Part shown: positions 34,001-43,314 of the stretch, in pieces
Numbering within the stretch: position 1 is the stretch's first letter
Layout: every line of letters begins with the position of its first letter
Assembly (NCBI GenBank): GCA_918807975.1
Contig: OU964925.1
Span: 3,572,798-3,636,797, forward strand
Origin: Aplidium turbinatum
Taxonomy: Eukaryota; Chordata; Ascidiacea; Aplousobranchia; Polyclinidae
Direction of reading: 5' to 3'
Length of the DNA: 64,000 nt
The notes under the pieces: generated by a model
What the model was told of the DNA's origin: nothing
What the model saw: only the letters and a program-made list of their open reading frames with translations
Databases searched by the model: none
Position numbers and translations under genes: made by a program

Positions 34001-34306
34001 TTGATTGCAATGAGAAAAAGGCACGTCTTGGCAAGCAAACACGTGCTAAAAAAAATTTTGTACCAATATTAAAGCCAAATTTTGGGGTGCGACTTATACA
34101 CGGATAAATACGGTATGTTGATTTCTAAAATAAATTCCAAAAAGACTGGGCACTTTAATTACCTGAACTGAGTAAACAACACCTGGCCCAGTAACAGCAC
34201 TGTCAGGATGCAACCACCCTCTTTGAGGTTTGTTTACAAAACTTCCAGATTTCCTCCACTCATTTGTCTGGTCTCCCTCTACAAGTTTTTTATTTTTTCT
34301 CATCAT
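22001..34306 (-). CDS. SHC1: Shc adaptor protein (PTB-CH1-SH2), 10 exons, p52-like
   Basis: Exons in gene order: 34306-34163, 30997-30927, 30686-30491, 29314-29209, 28692-28533, 28151-28013, 26907-26793, 24626-24516, 24194-23962, 22135-22001. They total 1410 nt and 469 residues, the size of human p52Shc; all introns are GT-AG and in phase. The start ATG at 34306 has an in-frame TAA just upstream, and the N-terminus aligns with p52 ([15 protein letters not shown]). Residues about 48-205 are the PTB domain ([33 protein letters not shown]). CH1 holds DYYNEIPGK, the YY at 234-235 matching the human Y239/Y240 Grb2 site, and FDMRPF (adaptin-binding-like). The SH2 runs from about 372 with GDFLVRES, whose Arg395 binds phosphotyrosine. 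Known role: cytoplasmic adaptor linking receptor tyrosine kinases to Grb2-Sos-Ras. No YVNV (human Y317) site is seen, and no p66-type CH2 exon was found upstream. Confidence 0.95.
22480..23062 (+). mobile_element. TTAA-flanked MITE, copy 1, in the last SHC intron
   Basis: TTAA at 22476-22479 and 23063-23066 flank ends AGGCATACTAAATG and, inverted, AGGGATACTAAAGC. A TTAA target fits piggyBac- or Kolobok-type elements. The interior has clustered ATCTGATGTTTTGA words and a CATACATACATA tract. No coding. A second copy lies in opposite orientation at 23250-23823. Confidence 0.85.
23250..23823 (-). mobile_element. TTAA-flanked MITE, copy 2, inverted relative to copy 1
   Basis: TTAA lies at 23246-23249 and 23824-23827. 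Its sequence is the reverse complement of 22480-23062 along nearly its full length, with scattered differences. The two copies face each other across 187 bp and could form a long hairpin in the pre-mRNA between the two SH2-coding exons. Confidence 0.85.
24627..25640. other. SHC intron (CH1 region), nothing recognised
   Basis: AT-rich intron sequence without recognised repeats or exons. Confidence 0.4.
25655..26300. repeat. 27-bp minisatellite in SHC intron
   Basis: There are about two dozen head-to-tail copies of a 27-base unit containing ACAAGTAGAGGGACGTGATT. Variants are mostly single substitutions, and some copies have an extra GAAAGA or lack a few bases. The array resumes briefly at about 26418-26460 after a SINE. 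It creates long artificial minus-strand open frames because 27 is a multiple of 3; these are not genes. Confidence 0.95.
26303..26418 (-). mobile_element. tRNA-derived SINE interrupting the minisatellite
   Basis: On the minus strand TAGCTGAGTGGTGAGAGT (A box) and GCCGGTTCGACATC (B box) have tRNA-like spacing, followed by a GTGTCTTTGGCAGGACACTT-type body. Minisatellite units lie on both sides. Confidence 0.65.
26908..28012. other. SHC intron, nothing recognised
   Basis: AT-rich intron sequence. Open frames are short and overlap on both strands. Confidence 0.4.
29315..29990. other. SHC intron with one unassigned open stretch
   Basis: A plus-strand open frame at 29474-29755 has no recognisable domain and probably belongs to a decayed repeat. 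No exon signals fit the SHC reading frame here. Confidence 0.35.
30000..30140 (-). mobile_element. tRNA-derived SINE, diverged
   Basis: The minus strand reads TGTTGTTCGAATCCCGG (B box) followed by GTCGTTGAGTTAGACACTTC, a body resembling the SINE at 26303-26418. The A box is weak. Confidence 0.5.
31536..31949. mobile_element. hAT-like MITE with internal AATTGACT palindromes
   Basis: Ends of the type CTGGGTTTTTTTTTCGG are inverted at the right (AAAAAGAAACCCAG), flanked by the perfect 8-bp duplication ATACACGG at 31528-31535 and 31950-31957. The interior is built of short words TAGTCAATTGACT and TTAGCCAAG repeated several times. No coding. Confidence 0.85.
32217..33356. mobile_element. hAT element in SHC intron 1
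   Basis: The ends are CAGGGATGGATCCA and TGGATCCATCCCTG, with flanks GCGGGGAC (32209-32216) and GTGGGGAC (33357-33364), 7 of 8 matching. G- and C-rich runs lie just inside the ends. It contains a nested MITE at 32580-33204. No transposase was recognised. Confidence 0.9.
32580..33204. mobile_element. MITE of the GGRTGCAACCTAG family, copy 1
   Basis: Inverted ends GGATGCAACCTAGTTCG and CGAACTAGGTTGCACCC are flanked by the 8-bp duplication AACAAAAA (32572-32579 and 33205-33212). The interior consists of repeated modules around GCGGAAACTGCGATCAGCGA and CTCTCGATCTTTTC in both orientations. The same family occurs at 35424-36390 and 51991-52199. An 8-9 bp duplication fits hAT or Mutator-like elements. 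Confidence 0.88.
33749..34113. mobile_element. Tc1/mariner-type MITE (TA target)
   Basis: Ends CCGTATTTATCCGTGTATAA and TTATACACGGATAAATACGG form a perfect inverted repeat flanked by TA (33747-33748 and 34114-34115). The CGTATAAG-CGCA end pattern is common in pogo/mariner-type elements. An 81-codon plus-strand open frame inside has no recognised family. It lies just downstream of SHC exon 1. Confidence 0.8.
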
Positions 34307-35257
34307 TTTTTTTTAATAACTTCTAACTAAAATACACACAATGACTATTAAAGCATATAATGAAAACCTATAAAGAATATATATTAAAACAAATTATCAA
34401 TACCTGAGTGCCAAGCTGAGACAAAAAAGTTATAGCCTAGACCAGGGGTTCCCAACCTTTTTACGATCTTGTACCACTTGGACGCGCTGTACTGCCAAGC
34501 GAACCACTTCTTGCAGAACAACTGATTTGGTTGAGTCATATTTTATTCAGAAGAATAATATTGGCCTACTAAGATAACACTAAAACACCACAACTAAATT
34601 TAATGAGATTTTAGTTTTTGCTTACTGTCTACCAATTGGTCGATGCGCGGTGTAAATTTGTTAACAGCGCAACAAAAGTCATTTCCGGGTGCATCTAGTC
34701 GGTTTCAATTTTTTGACTTGATGTTCATCATCTGAAAATCCCTGCTCGCATTCAGGCATTCCTACGTGGAAGGGAAAATCAGTAGCTGTGGAACAACATG
34801 GGAAGCTAACGTTGAATATGAGGCCATACTGAGCCAGAAGTTTATTGGAGAACATTCCTTGTACCGGTAACTGTTGAACATTTTATTCCGATCTATTTTT
34901 AGCTTACAACTAGCATTATTCAACGCTGTTTGTAGCTTGAGCTATGAAACAGTAGATGATATCTATCAAGAGCAATCATTTGAGATAATTAACGCCCACT
35001 GTCCCACAGCGTTGTACAGCTTTTCAAAGTATTATCTGTGCTCACTTGTTGACAATTGGCATGACCTGTATTTTGAAGATTGTAATGATACGAAACAACA
35101 AGAATAGTTACGTAACAATAAGAATAGGCTTCGAGAAATTTTTTTGTAAACAAAACCAGATAAACAAAATATAAAGTAGCGAAGTTTTTATGCTTCACTG
35201 ATATTTTGCTCACCATGACAGTGCGCATCTTTAGAGCAAAAGACATACAAAATAAGA
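34307..35257. other. Region upstream of SHC with a lone hAT end
   Basis: CAGGGGTTCCCAACCTTTTT near 34443 is a hAT-type left end, but no matching right end was found. The SHC promoter and any 5' non-coding exon probably lie here or further right; none can be placed. Confidence 0.4.
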
Positions 35258-35423
35258 AGTGGCTACATTTACGGCGCCGTAATTTCTAAATTCAACTATT
35301 TTGCTAAGCGAATCCGTAGCGCGTGCGATCTTTGTCTGGCTCGTATGGCCTAGGATATGAGTTCGATTCCGACAAAAGGTGATTTTTTTTAAACTAAATT
35401 CTAACCCGAAGTGACTCGTTAGG

Positions 35424-36390
35424 GGGTGCAACCTAGTTCGTACCTTGAACCATGATTCGTACAGTCAGTTCGTACCCCGAAAAGATCAAGTAAAAAAATT
35501 AAAAAAGCCGAAGTCGCTGATTGCAGTTTAATAGCACAAAGCCGAAGTCGCTGATTGGAGTTTCCCCAAACAATTTGAAACAAACTCGAGGGTTAGGGTT
35601 AGCAGAAACTGCGGTTAGCGGAAACTGCGGAAAAATGTTTGCAGAAACTGCGATCAACGAGAGTTAGAGCATAGATTACTCTATAGTGAGGGTAAGCGGA
35701 AACTGCGGAAAAAGGTTTGCGGAAACTGCAATCAGCGAGGGTTAGAGTTAGAGCATAGATTACTTTATGGTTAAAATTAGGGTAAGGGTTTTGTTTTTCT
35801 TATATTTATCCTGCATTGCGGGAAAGCGGACTTGAGCGCTATGCATCGGTGTACGCCTTCCGACGTATACCTGACCCATGCTGCAGCCGACGGCAATGTC
35901 TGTTTCCGGTTGTCTACTCTACTTATGACTTAAATTTGGTACTACCCATTACTCGAAATCGATCACTGAGTAGAGGCAATTATTGTAAAGTTTCTTGCCC
36001 AGAGAAACAACAGCAAGTGCGGGTGGCTGGAGTCGAACATGCAGGGTCTTGACTGCAAGCCCAACGGCAACGCGCTAACCACTCGCCACTGCTGCCGATA
36101 ACAGAAACTGCGGAAAAAATTTGCGGAAACTGCGATCAGCGAGGGTTAGAGCATAGATTACTCTATGGTTAGAGTTAGCGGAAACTGTGGAAAAATGTTT
36201 GCGGAAACTGCGATCAGCGGATTTCGATTTTGAGCTATTTTTTCTCTCGATCTTTTCAGGGGGAAAATTTTAAAATGATTGCGAAAACTGCGATCAGGGA
36301 TTTCGGCTTTTTTTTATTTTTTTTTCTTGATCATTTTAAGGTACGAACTGACGGTCCGAACTGTTCATGGTACGAACTAGGTTGCATCCA
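35424..36390. mobile_element. MITE of the GGRTGCAACCTAG family, copy 2
   Basis: The ends GGGTGCAACCTAGTTCG and CGAACTAGGTTGCATCC are flanked by TCGTTAGG at 35416-35423 and 36391-36398, a perfect 8-bp duplication. The interior repeats GCGGAAACTGC modules and holds a SINE at 35805-36096. It is inserted in the left arm of the surrounding hairpin element. Confidence 0.9.
35805..36096 (-). mobile_element. tRNA-derived SINE (full-length-looking copy)
   Basis: The minus strand starts GGCAGCAGTGGCGAGTGGTT (A-box region GGCGAGTGGTTAGCGCG), continues to GCATGTTCGACTCCAGCC (B box), and ends in TGCAATGCAGGATAAA. The same body occurs at 49465-49736 and 19288-19392. It lies inside the MITE copy 2, which lies inside the hairpin element. 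Confidence 0.85.
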
Positions 36391-37328
36391 TCGTTAGGCT
36401 ACGCATTTTTGTGGTTGTTCAGTTTAGTTTGTTTTTAGTTCTGAACATCACAATGAAAAAACAGTATACGATAAACATAGCAGAGGCCTAGAAAAAGGTA
36501 GAAGTGACAAAACGCGGACGTTATAGCGTGCATGATAGCAAAGCAAGACAATCAGTTTAAAATATGGTACGGTCAAAACACCTAAAAATTTTATAAATTT
36601 AGAATTTTTTTACTCATTTTAATTGTTAAAGAAAAAAACTCACTAGCCTTTTTTCTCTTTGTTTTAAATTTATATAAACTTTATTAAGGTGTTACAACCG
36701 TGCCATATTTCAAACTGATTGTCCTGCTTTGGTACCGGTATCATGCACGCTATAACCTCCGCGTTTTGTCGCTTCTACCTTTTTCTAGACCACTGCTATG
36801 TTTGTCATATACTGTTTTTTGTTGTGATGTTCAGAACAAAGCGAACGGCCACAAAAATGCGTAGCCTAACAATTGAGTCACTTCGGGTTAGAATTTAGTT
36901 TAAAAAAAAATCACCCCTGGTGGTATCAAACTCATATCATTGTGAGTACGAGCCAGACAAAGATCGCACACGCCATAGATTCACTTGGCAAAAGCAGTTG
37001 AATTTACAAGTTAAAAAATATGCAGCAACTAGCAAGCGCGCAGACGCAGCAACAGCGCGCATGCGCAGTAAAAGACATAAAGATTAAAAAAAGGCATGGA
37101 ACGGCTGTATTTACGGCGCCGTAAATGTAGCCACAATAATAATAAGTTCACAATAAGTTCAGTTTATTTTTTTGTTGGCGAAAAAGAAGGACACAAAAAG
37201 CAAAAACACAAATAATTCGAATTCGCACAACAAGGATGGCAGCGAAAGACCAAAAGGTCACCAAAGTCAGCTGCCACCCAAACATTTTAAAACAAAAGAC
37301 CCAAAATTAAGAACATTAACATCGAAGA

Positions 37329-37607
37329 TTGGGAACCAAAAAGGTTGACTCCAATACTTCCATTAGACCGTTACTTGTTTCTTTGGATTCACTTGAGGAC
37401 AGACATAAGCTGTTAAGAAATTCATACTCAATCAAGATGTCAAAAAACTTTCAATTCAGAGCAGATCGTACACCCAACGACAGATTGATGTGGAAGAAAC
37501 TGATGCAAGAAAGACAGATAAAGAGAGATGCATGCACTACTGAAGAAGAGAAATTGTCATGGAAGATAAGAGGAATGAAAGTTGTGAAGGTAAACAAAGA
37601 TCAGTAA
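37329..37607 (+). CDS. LINE ORF1 C-terminal part
   Basis: The 92-codon frame contains SIRPLLVSLDSLEDRHKLLR and FRADRTPNDRLMWKKLMQER. These match the C-terminal part of ORF1 proteins of CR1/L2-type LINEs (RNA-binding, RRM-like domain followed by a basic tail). The upstream part of ORF1 is missing, so the element is 5'-truncated or rearranged. It overlaps the ORF2 start by 49 bases in a different frame, as is common in LINEs that re-initiate translation for ORF2. Confidence 0.65.
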   Translation: MGTKKVDSNTSIRPLLVSLDSLEDRHKLLRNSYSIKMSKNFQFRADRTPNDRLMWKKLMQERQIKRDACTTEEEKLSWKIRGMKVVKVNKDQ

Positions 37608-40024
37608 ACAACAAAATCAAGATCTTATATGCAAATGTTGATAGCCTTTGTAACAAGAAAAATGAGCTGTGTGGTTGGATAAGTGTATCTAAAGCGAAAA
37701 TTATAGTAGTAACAGAAGTAAAACCCAAAAACTATGTGTATCAGTTAAATGAAGCAGACTTTCAAATAAAGAACTTTGACCTTTTTGCAAATATTGGTGG
37801 GAATGGGAGAGGAGTACTCATTTATGTACATACTCAATTCAGAGCAATCAAGTGGGAAAAATGTCAAGGTGTCATAGACACTGTGGCAGCTAAAATCTCG
37901 TTGACTGAATCCAGAAGCATTATATTGGCATGCGTTTACCGAAGCCCAAATAACTCTGAAGATGGTATTAATGAAATAAATGATTATGTGCGAAATCTTG
38001 CTTCTAATGCAGTAAATAATGAATTAGTAATACTCGGAGACTTTAATTACCCTGCCGTAGATTGGTCGACCCCTATGTGCACAGCACCCCAGAGTCACCC
38101 CGCACACGCATTCTTAGAAGCCTGCAGAGACTCATACTTAAATCAGCATGTCCTCGAACCAACTCGAATGAACCCAAATGGTCAAGGTAACATTCTAGAC
38201 TTTGTCTTCACTAACAATGACAATTTGATATGTAGTGTAGAAATTGGACCTCCTATTGGCAAAAGTGATCATTGCTCCATTGAGATTATTGTAAACATTG
38301 AAAAACCTATCTGGAGACACAACAATTATAAACAATTCTTTCAATACGGAAAAGGAGACTACAATGGTGTAAGGGAATCTCTCAAGAAGGTCAAGTGGGA
38401 TGTACTGCTCGAAGATAGCCGGGATGTCGAAGAAATGTGGGAGAAATTTAAAAACAAAATCTTGGAAGCAAGAAATAGTTTTATCCCAAAATCACAGGTC
38501 CTCAATCATCCCCAATATGAGTGTAAATGGATGAACAGTGCCATTCTGAAGAAAGTGAAAGAAAAACGAAAACAATACAGAATCTGGAAAAGCACTGGAA
38601 GCAGAGAAGAATTTCGGAAATACAGTCAAATTAGAAATCAGTGTACAAGTCTCATACGAAATTCTGTAAAAAACATTGAAAAGAACCTGGTTGTGAACAT
38701 GCAGGAAAATCCAAAAGCATTCTGGAAACGTGTCAAGAGTATGACGAGTCATCAAGAAAAAGTTTCGGAAATTGACACACCAGATGGAAGAGCAACTGAC
38801 GATACTGAAATTGCTAATGCTCTAAACAGTGCTTTTGCATCTGTATTCACAGAAGAAGAAGATGATAAAATCCCACAACCAGTATGTGTTCCTGTTCCTG
38901 TGCCCATGGAGAAACTCCACCAATCTGTTGAAGATGTCGACAAGTTATTACTGTCTTTTGACAGTAACAAGGCTATGGGACCGGATGAAATCCATCCAAG
39001 ATTGTTAAAAGAGGCTCATTCAGAAATTAAATATCCACTGCAAAAAATCTTCAACCGATCTCTTGCAACATCAAAGTTACCAACAACATGGAAAGAAGCA
39101 AATGTCACTGCTGTCTTCAAAAAAGGAAACCGGCACTCTGCTCTTAATTATCGACCGATCAGTCTTACCCCCATTGTATGCAAACTCTTGGAAACTTCTG
39201 TCAGGAACCATTTAGTACAACACATGCAGGCAAATGATCTTTTCTCAAAGGATCAGCATGGCTTCAGGGGTCAAAGATCGTGCTTGACTCAACATATTGA
39301 AGTCCTAGATGATTGGACAAGAGCGATAGATTCTAGTTCAGGTGTGCATTGTGTATTTGTTGATATTATGAAAGCATTTGATACTGTCCCACACAAGAGA
39401 TTAGTAGCAAAATTGAAAGCATATGGTGTAGAAGCATCACTCCTGCATTGGATTGAAAACTTCCTGCAAGAGAGACAACAAAGAGTCACAATTAAAGGTG
39501 CATTCTCCGCTTGGACTCCAGTAAAGAGTGGTGTTCCCCAAGGGAGTGTTCTCGGACCCATTTTATTTCTGTGCTACATTAATGATCTGCCAAATGACAT
39601 GAAAACCACTGTGAAGATGTTTGCAGATGACACAAAAATCTATAAAAATGTTAAGTCCATAAATGACTGCCTGTCCTTGCAATGCGATTTAGATAAACTT
39701 GTTGCATGGGGAAAGAAATGGAAATTGAAATTTCATCCAAAAAAGTGCACCACAATGTCTATTGGGAAACACACACCCAGCTTTGATTATAAATTTAAAA
39801 ATACCAGTGGAACATCTACAGTCCTCAAATACATTGAGAATGAAAAAGACCTTGGAGTGATTTTTGACAACAATTTAACCTTCAACACCCACATTCAATC
39901 GGTAGTATCTGGTGCAAACAGGCTTGTTGGATTAATCAAGAGATCATTTACATTTCTCGATATAAAGATGTTTCTTATCCTGTTCAAAACATTAATACGA
40001 CCCAAACTAGAATACAACAACACC
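37559..40024 (+). CDS. LINE ORF2: AP endonuclease and reverse transcriptase (C-terminus displaced)
   Basis: One open frame. Apurinic-type endonuclease: NVDSL near residue 26, LGDFN near 158, FTNND and GKSDHCSIEI near 235. Reverse transcriptase: LNYRPISLTP near 530, AFDTVPHKRL near 606, SGVPQGSVLGPILF near 657 and the catalytic FADDTKIY near 687. The frame continues to LEYNNT, where the foldback element begins; the codons after that up to PIDF belong to the insertion. The LINE coding resumes at about 46364 (KLVPCLHDLPYDERLKRLD). Motif spacing and the FADD box place it in the CR1/L2 group of the Jockey superfamily. The enzymes would nick target DNA and reverse-transcribe the element RNA. Confidence 0.9.
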
Positions 40025-40189
40025 GGTGCTGGTTTAGGATCGGCCGCCTTGGTTAGTGACGTCACAAAAATCTGTGACGTCATGCAAAAAAACGCAACTA
40101 CTTTTAGGAAGGGTGCAAAAACGCGGAAGAGAAGTAAAAGCGGAATGCCTATTGATTTTTAAATATTTGTAGGCATTATTATTGATCTA

Positions 40190-41715
40190 GCGCTAACTTA
40201 AACTGTTACTATTTTGTACCAATTCTCAGCAATTCATTTTTACAATAAAAATACTTGCTTTATTAACGTAACAACTTTCACGTTTATATGTTATCTACAA
40301 AACGAGCAATCGTGGTTCAGTATAAGCCGCCCACAGTTTGCTGTGATCGATGAATAGTGCCTCCACCAAATATGCTGTAGCTTTCTCATTTCTGCTCGGA
40401 CTTTAACAATTTTCCTATCGTTGGATGGCATTATGCTTCATCTACCCGAATGGATTAATTGCCAATCTAAAGTAGGCACTATATTTATGTAGCGCTAACT
40501 TAAACTTTATTATTTTGTACCAATTCTCAGCAATTCAATTTTTACAATAAAAATACCAAACCAACACAAATTAAAAGAGTATGTCTTTTTTTATTAACCT
40601 AACAACTTTCACGTTTATATGTTATCTACAAAACGAGAAATCGTTGTTCAAACGTAACCGCTCGACGAAGCTTTTTTCCAATGCATTTTTCAAGGCGATT
40701 CGATCGTGGTTCAGTATAAGCCGCCCACAGTTTGCTGTGATCGATGAATACTGCCTCCACCAAATATGCTGTAGCTTTCTCATTTCTGCTCGGATTCTAA
40801 CAATTTTACTATCGTTGGATGGCATTATGCTTCATCTACGCGAATGGATTAATTGTCAATCTAAAGTAGGCATTACATTTATGTAGCGCTAACTTAAACT
40901 TTACTATTTTGTACCAATTCTCAGCAATTCATTTATTACAATAAAAATACCAAGCCAACACAAATTAAAAGAGTATGTCTTGGTTTATTCAAATGTTAAC
41001 TTTCACATTTATATCTAATCCACAAAACGAGCAATCGTTGTTCAAACGTAACCGTTCGACGAAGCTTTTTACCAAAACAATGCAAACACAAAGCGATCAG
41101 TTTCCAGTGTTCATTACAAGCCGCCCACAGTTTGCTGTGATCAGTGAATACTGCCTCCACCAAATGTGCTGTAGCTTTCTCATTTCTGCTCGGATTTGAG
41201 AAATTTTACCATCGTTGGAATGCACGATACTGCATCTATCCGAATTCATTGGTTGCAAGTTTAAAGTACGCATTATATTGATCTAGCGCTAACTTAAACT
41301 TTACTATTTTGTACCAATTCTCAGCAATTCATTTTTTACAATAAAAATACCAAACCAACACAAATTAAAAGAGTATGTCTTGCTTTATTCATATGTTAAC
41401 TTTCACATTTATATCTAACCCACAAAACGAGCAATCGTTGTTCAAACGTAACCGCTCGACGAAGCTTTTTACCAAAACAATGCAAACACAAAGCGATCAG
41501 TTTCGAGTGTTCATTACAAGCCGCCCACAGTTTGATGCGATCGGTGAATAGTGCCTCCACCAAATATGCTGTAGCTTTCTCATTTCTGCTCGGATTTTAA
41601 CAATTTTACTATCGTTGGATGGCATTATGCTTCATCTACCCGAATGGATTAATTGCCAGTCTAAAGTAGGCACTATATTTATGTAGCGCTAACTTAAACT
41701 TTACTATTTTGTAAC
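40190..41715 (-). repeat. Left arm tandem array of ~400-bp units
   Basis: Unit boundaries, marked by AGCGCTAACTTAAACT, fall near 40190, 40490, 40884, 41284 and 41684. The outermost unit is shortened by about 100 bases. Two unit types alternate, distinguished by the middle segment: type A has CAAGGCGATTCGATCGTGG, type B has AAACACAAAGCGATCAGTTT. Each unit contains AACCAACACAAATTAAAAGA and a TACAATAAAAATACC stretch. The order from the outside is A (short), A, B, B. Confidence 0.9.
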
Positions 41716-42066
41716 AATGTAACAATTAACGGGTTTCTATTGTTTAATCTTGAAAAGTGGTGCTGCTGCGTTTGGCTAAATGTGTAGCCTACTATTTTTG
41801 CTTGACCAACTGAATCTTGACTTCAAAAACTGCGTAGGCCAAGCACATTGATCCAACATGTCTGGAATAATTAAAAATGTTCAAGCAAGATTCAATTAAA
41901 AGGAATTAGTAAACACTTTTTGCCTATTGTCTGCTTATGGATATCATTGCTTAAGTCTGTTTGGAGTTCATGGTGTTGTCCAAATGTCATATCACTTTTG
42001 GAGTAATTGATGTTATAATAGTAAAGTTTAAATTAGCGTTAGATAAATGTACTGTATACCTTGGAC

Positions 42067-43314
42067 CAGTGGCGTATTTAGAAATTTTGTTAGGGGGAGG
42101 CCAAGACATTGTGTCAGTCAGCCGCGCAGCGGCTGAATCGGCGGCTGGAGTCCAATGGGGGTCTGGGGGTAGTACACACGGGGTAGTCAACGGTAGTACA
42201 CAGAAAGCTCAAACTTGATGAAAATGGCAGTTAATTGGTTTAAATTTATTCTACTTGGGTTGAAATTAGACTTGTTTGAGCCTTTAAATAGGGGTGGGGT
42301 ATATCAAAATGTCATATGATGCGTCAGAACGGGGGGAGGGGGTTAGCTGAAACTGTCAGATAAGGGGAGAGAGGGTCCAAAATCAAGAGCGAATCCGCAG
42401 AAGTAAGTTACTGTTCCGATCAATGAACCAACAAAAGATATGAAACACTTCAGAACATAAACAATAAGTTAGTCCTCCCGACCTCGAATACCTTTTGAAC
42501 ATTCTCTGCGATTCGCAATGACAATTTACAGTTTAATGCGATGGCTGTGCTTGGCAAATATATCAATGACTGCATCATGCTCGAATACAATATCCTTATT
42601 TAAATACATCTGAGCTAGACCATCCAAACGTGGCTCGGTCATGGTCGTGCGGTAATAATTTTTCAGGTACTTTAGTGAACTGAAACATCGCTCATTGGAG
42701 GCAGTTGTAACTGGAAGCGTAGCAAAGATTCAAAGTAATAATTTATGGATAATCAGATAAGTGCCGAGTTGTTCAGCCGCTTGATACGCATCCACAAGAG
42801 TCGCAGGTCGCTTATCCACAGAAACTGCAAGCCAATTCGCTCTCCATCTTCGCAATTCAATAGTAGCTGCAAAGCAATTGCTTGGTTCAACATCCAGCAT
42901 TCCATGGTAGAAGTCGAAAATCTCGTCGATCGTGCAGTCCTCATCTTCATGAATCAATGAAGGCAGAAATGTGCTGACTTTAAAAGCTGAGCAGTGCTCA
43001 TTGAATCTATCGTGAATTTGTGCCATGCAATTGTCAAGAAAAGGAAGAAAAACTGTTGATAATTACATTGCAAAAAGTATACCCCGCCCCCCGCGCTAGG
43101 AGAGAGAGAGAGAGATATTGTTTATTTGCCTTTCTAATACGACTCGATATAAAGAAACACAATTACATACAAATCAAAATATGGCTCTAGGATGAATCAT
43201 CCAAGCAATTATTGCGCTACAACTTTTTTTTTTGCAAAATTTGTATTTTATTTTTTTACCTGATCATTAGGGGGAGGCCATCGCCCTTTATCCTCCCCCC
43301 TAAATACGCTACTG
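42067..43314 (-). mobile_element. hAT element inside the foldback arm
   Basis: The ends are CAGTGGCGTATTTAG and CTAAATACGCTACTG, with the perfect 8-bp duplication CCTTGGAC at 42059-42066 and 43315-43322. G-rich GGGGGAGGCC words lie inside both ends and an AG microsatellite near 43100. It carries the C-terminal part of a transposase on the minus strand. Since it sits in an otherwise high-identity array, it is younger than the foldback element. Confidence 0.95.
42526..43026 (-). pseudogene. hAT transposase C-terminal fragment (ZMYM1/52K-repressor-like group)
   Basis: Reading down from 43026, one frame gives FDFYHGMLDVEPSNCFAATI, then a TGA at about 42730-42732, then in the same frame TASNERCFSSLKYLKNYYRT and LDGLAQMYLNKDI to a TAA at 42526. 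This is the conserved hAT dimerisation region (family pattern TSERSFSALRRLKTYLRSTM). Only one in-frame stop is seen; the N-terminal finger and catalytic part are absent from this short element. Confidence 0.8.

Larger units (their letters stand above)
35258..37131. mobile_element. Long-hairpin foldback element with tRNA-like words in its arms
   Basis: The left end GTGGCTACATTTACGGCGCC and the right end GGCGCCGTAAATGTAGCCAC are inverted. Without the MITE inserted at 35424-36390, the left arm (35258-35423 plus 36391-36600) pairs with the right arm (36640-37131) for roughly 400 bases around a centre near 36620. Shared inverted words include GGTTAGAATTTAGTTT, GAACATCAC and GCATGATA. The left arm contains GAGTTCGATTCCG, a pol III B-box-like word, with a matching diverged copy in the right arm. 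A fragment of the same family is at 47945-48120. No coding and no clear target duplication. Confidence 0.7.

Noticed and set aside
40581-40886. 101-codon frame in the tandem units as a host protein gene
   Set aside because: It recurs in every A-type unit of a mobile-element array; another frame overlaps on the opposite strand, and B units break the shorter plus-strand frame.
41961-42218. Open frame across the left end of the hAT at 42067
   Set aside because: It runs through the hAT terminus and the target duplication, and has no domain.
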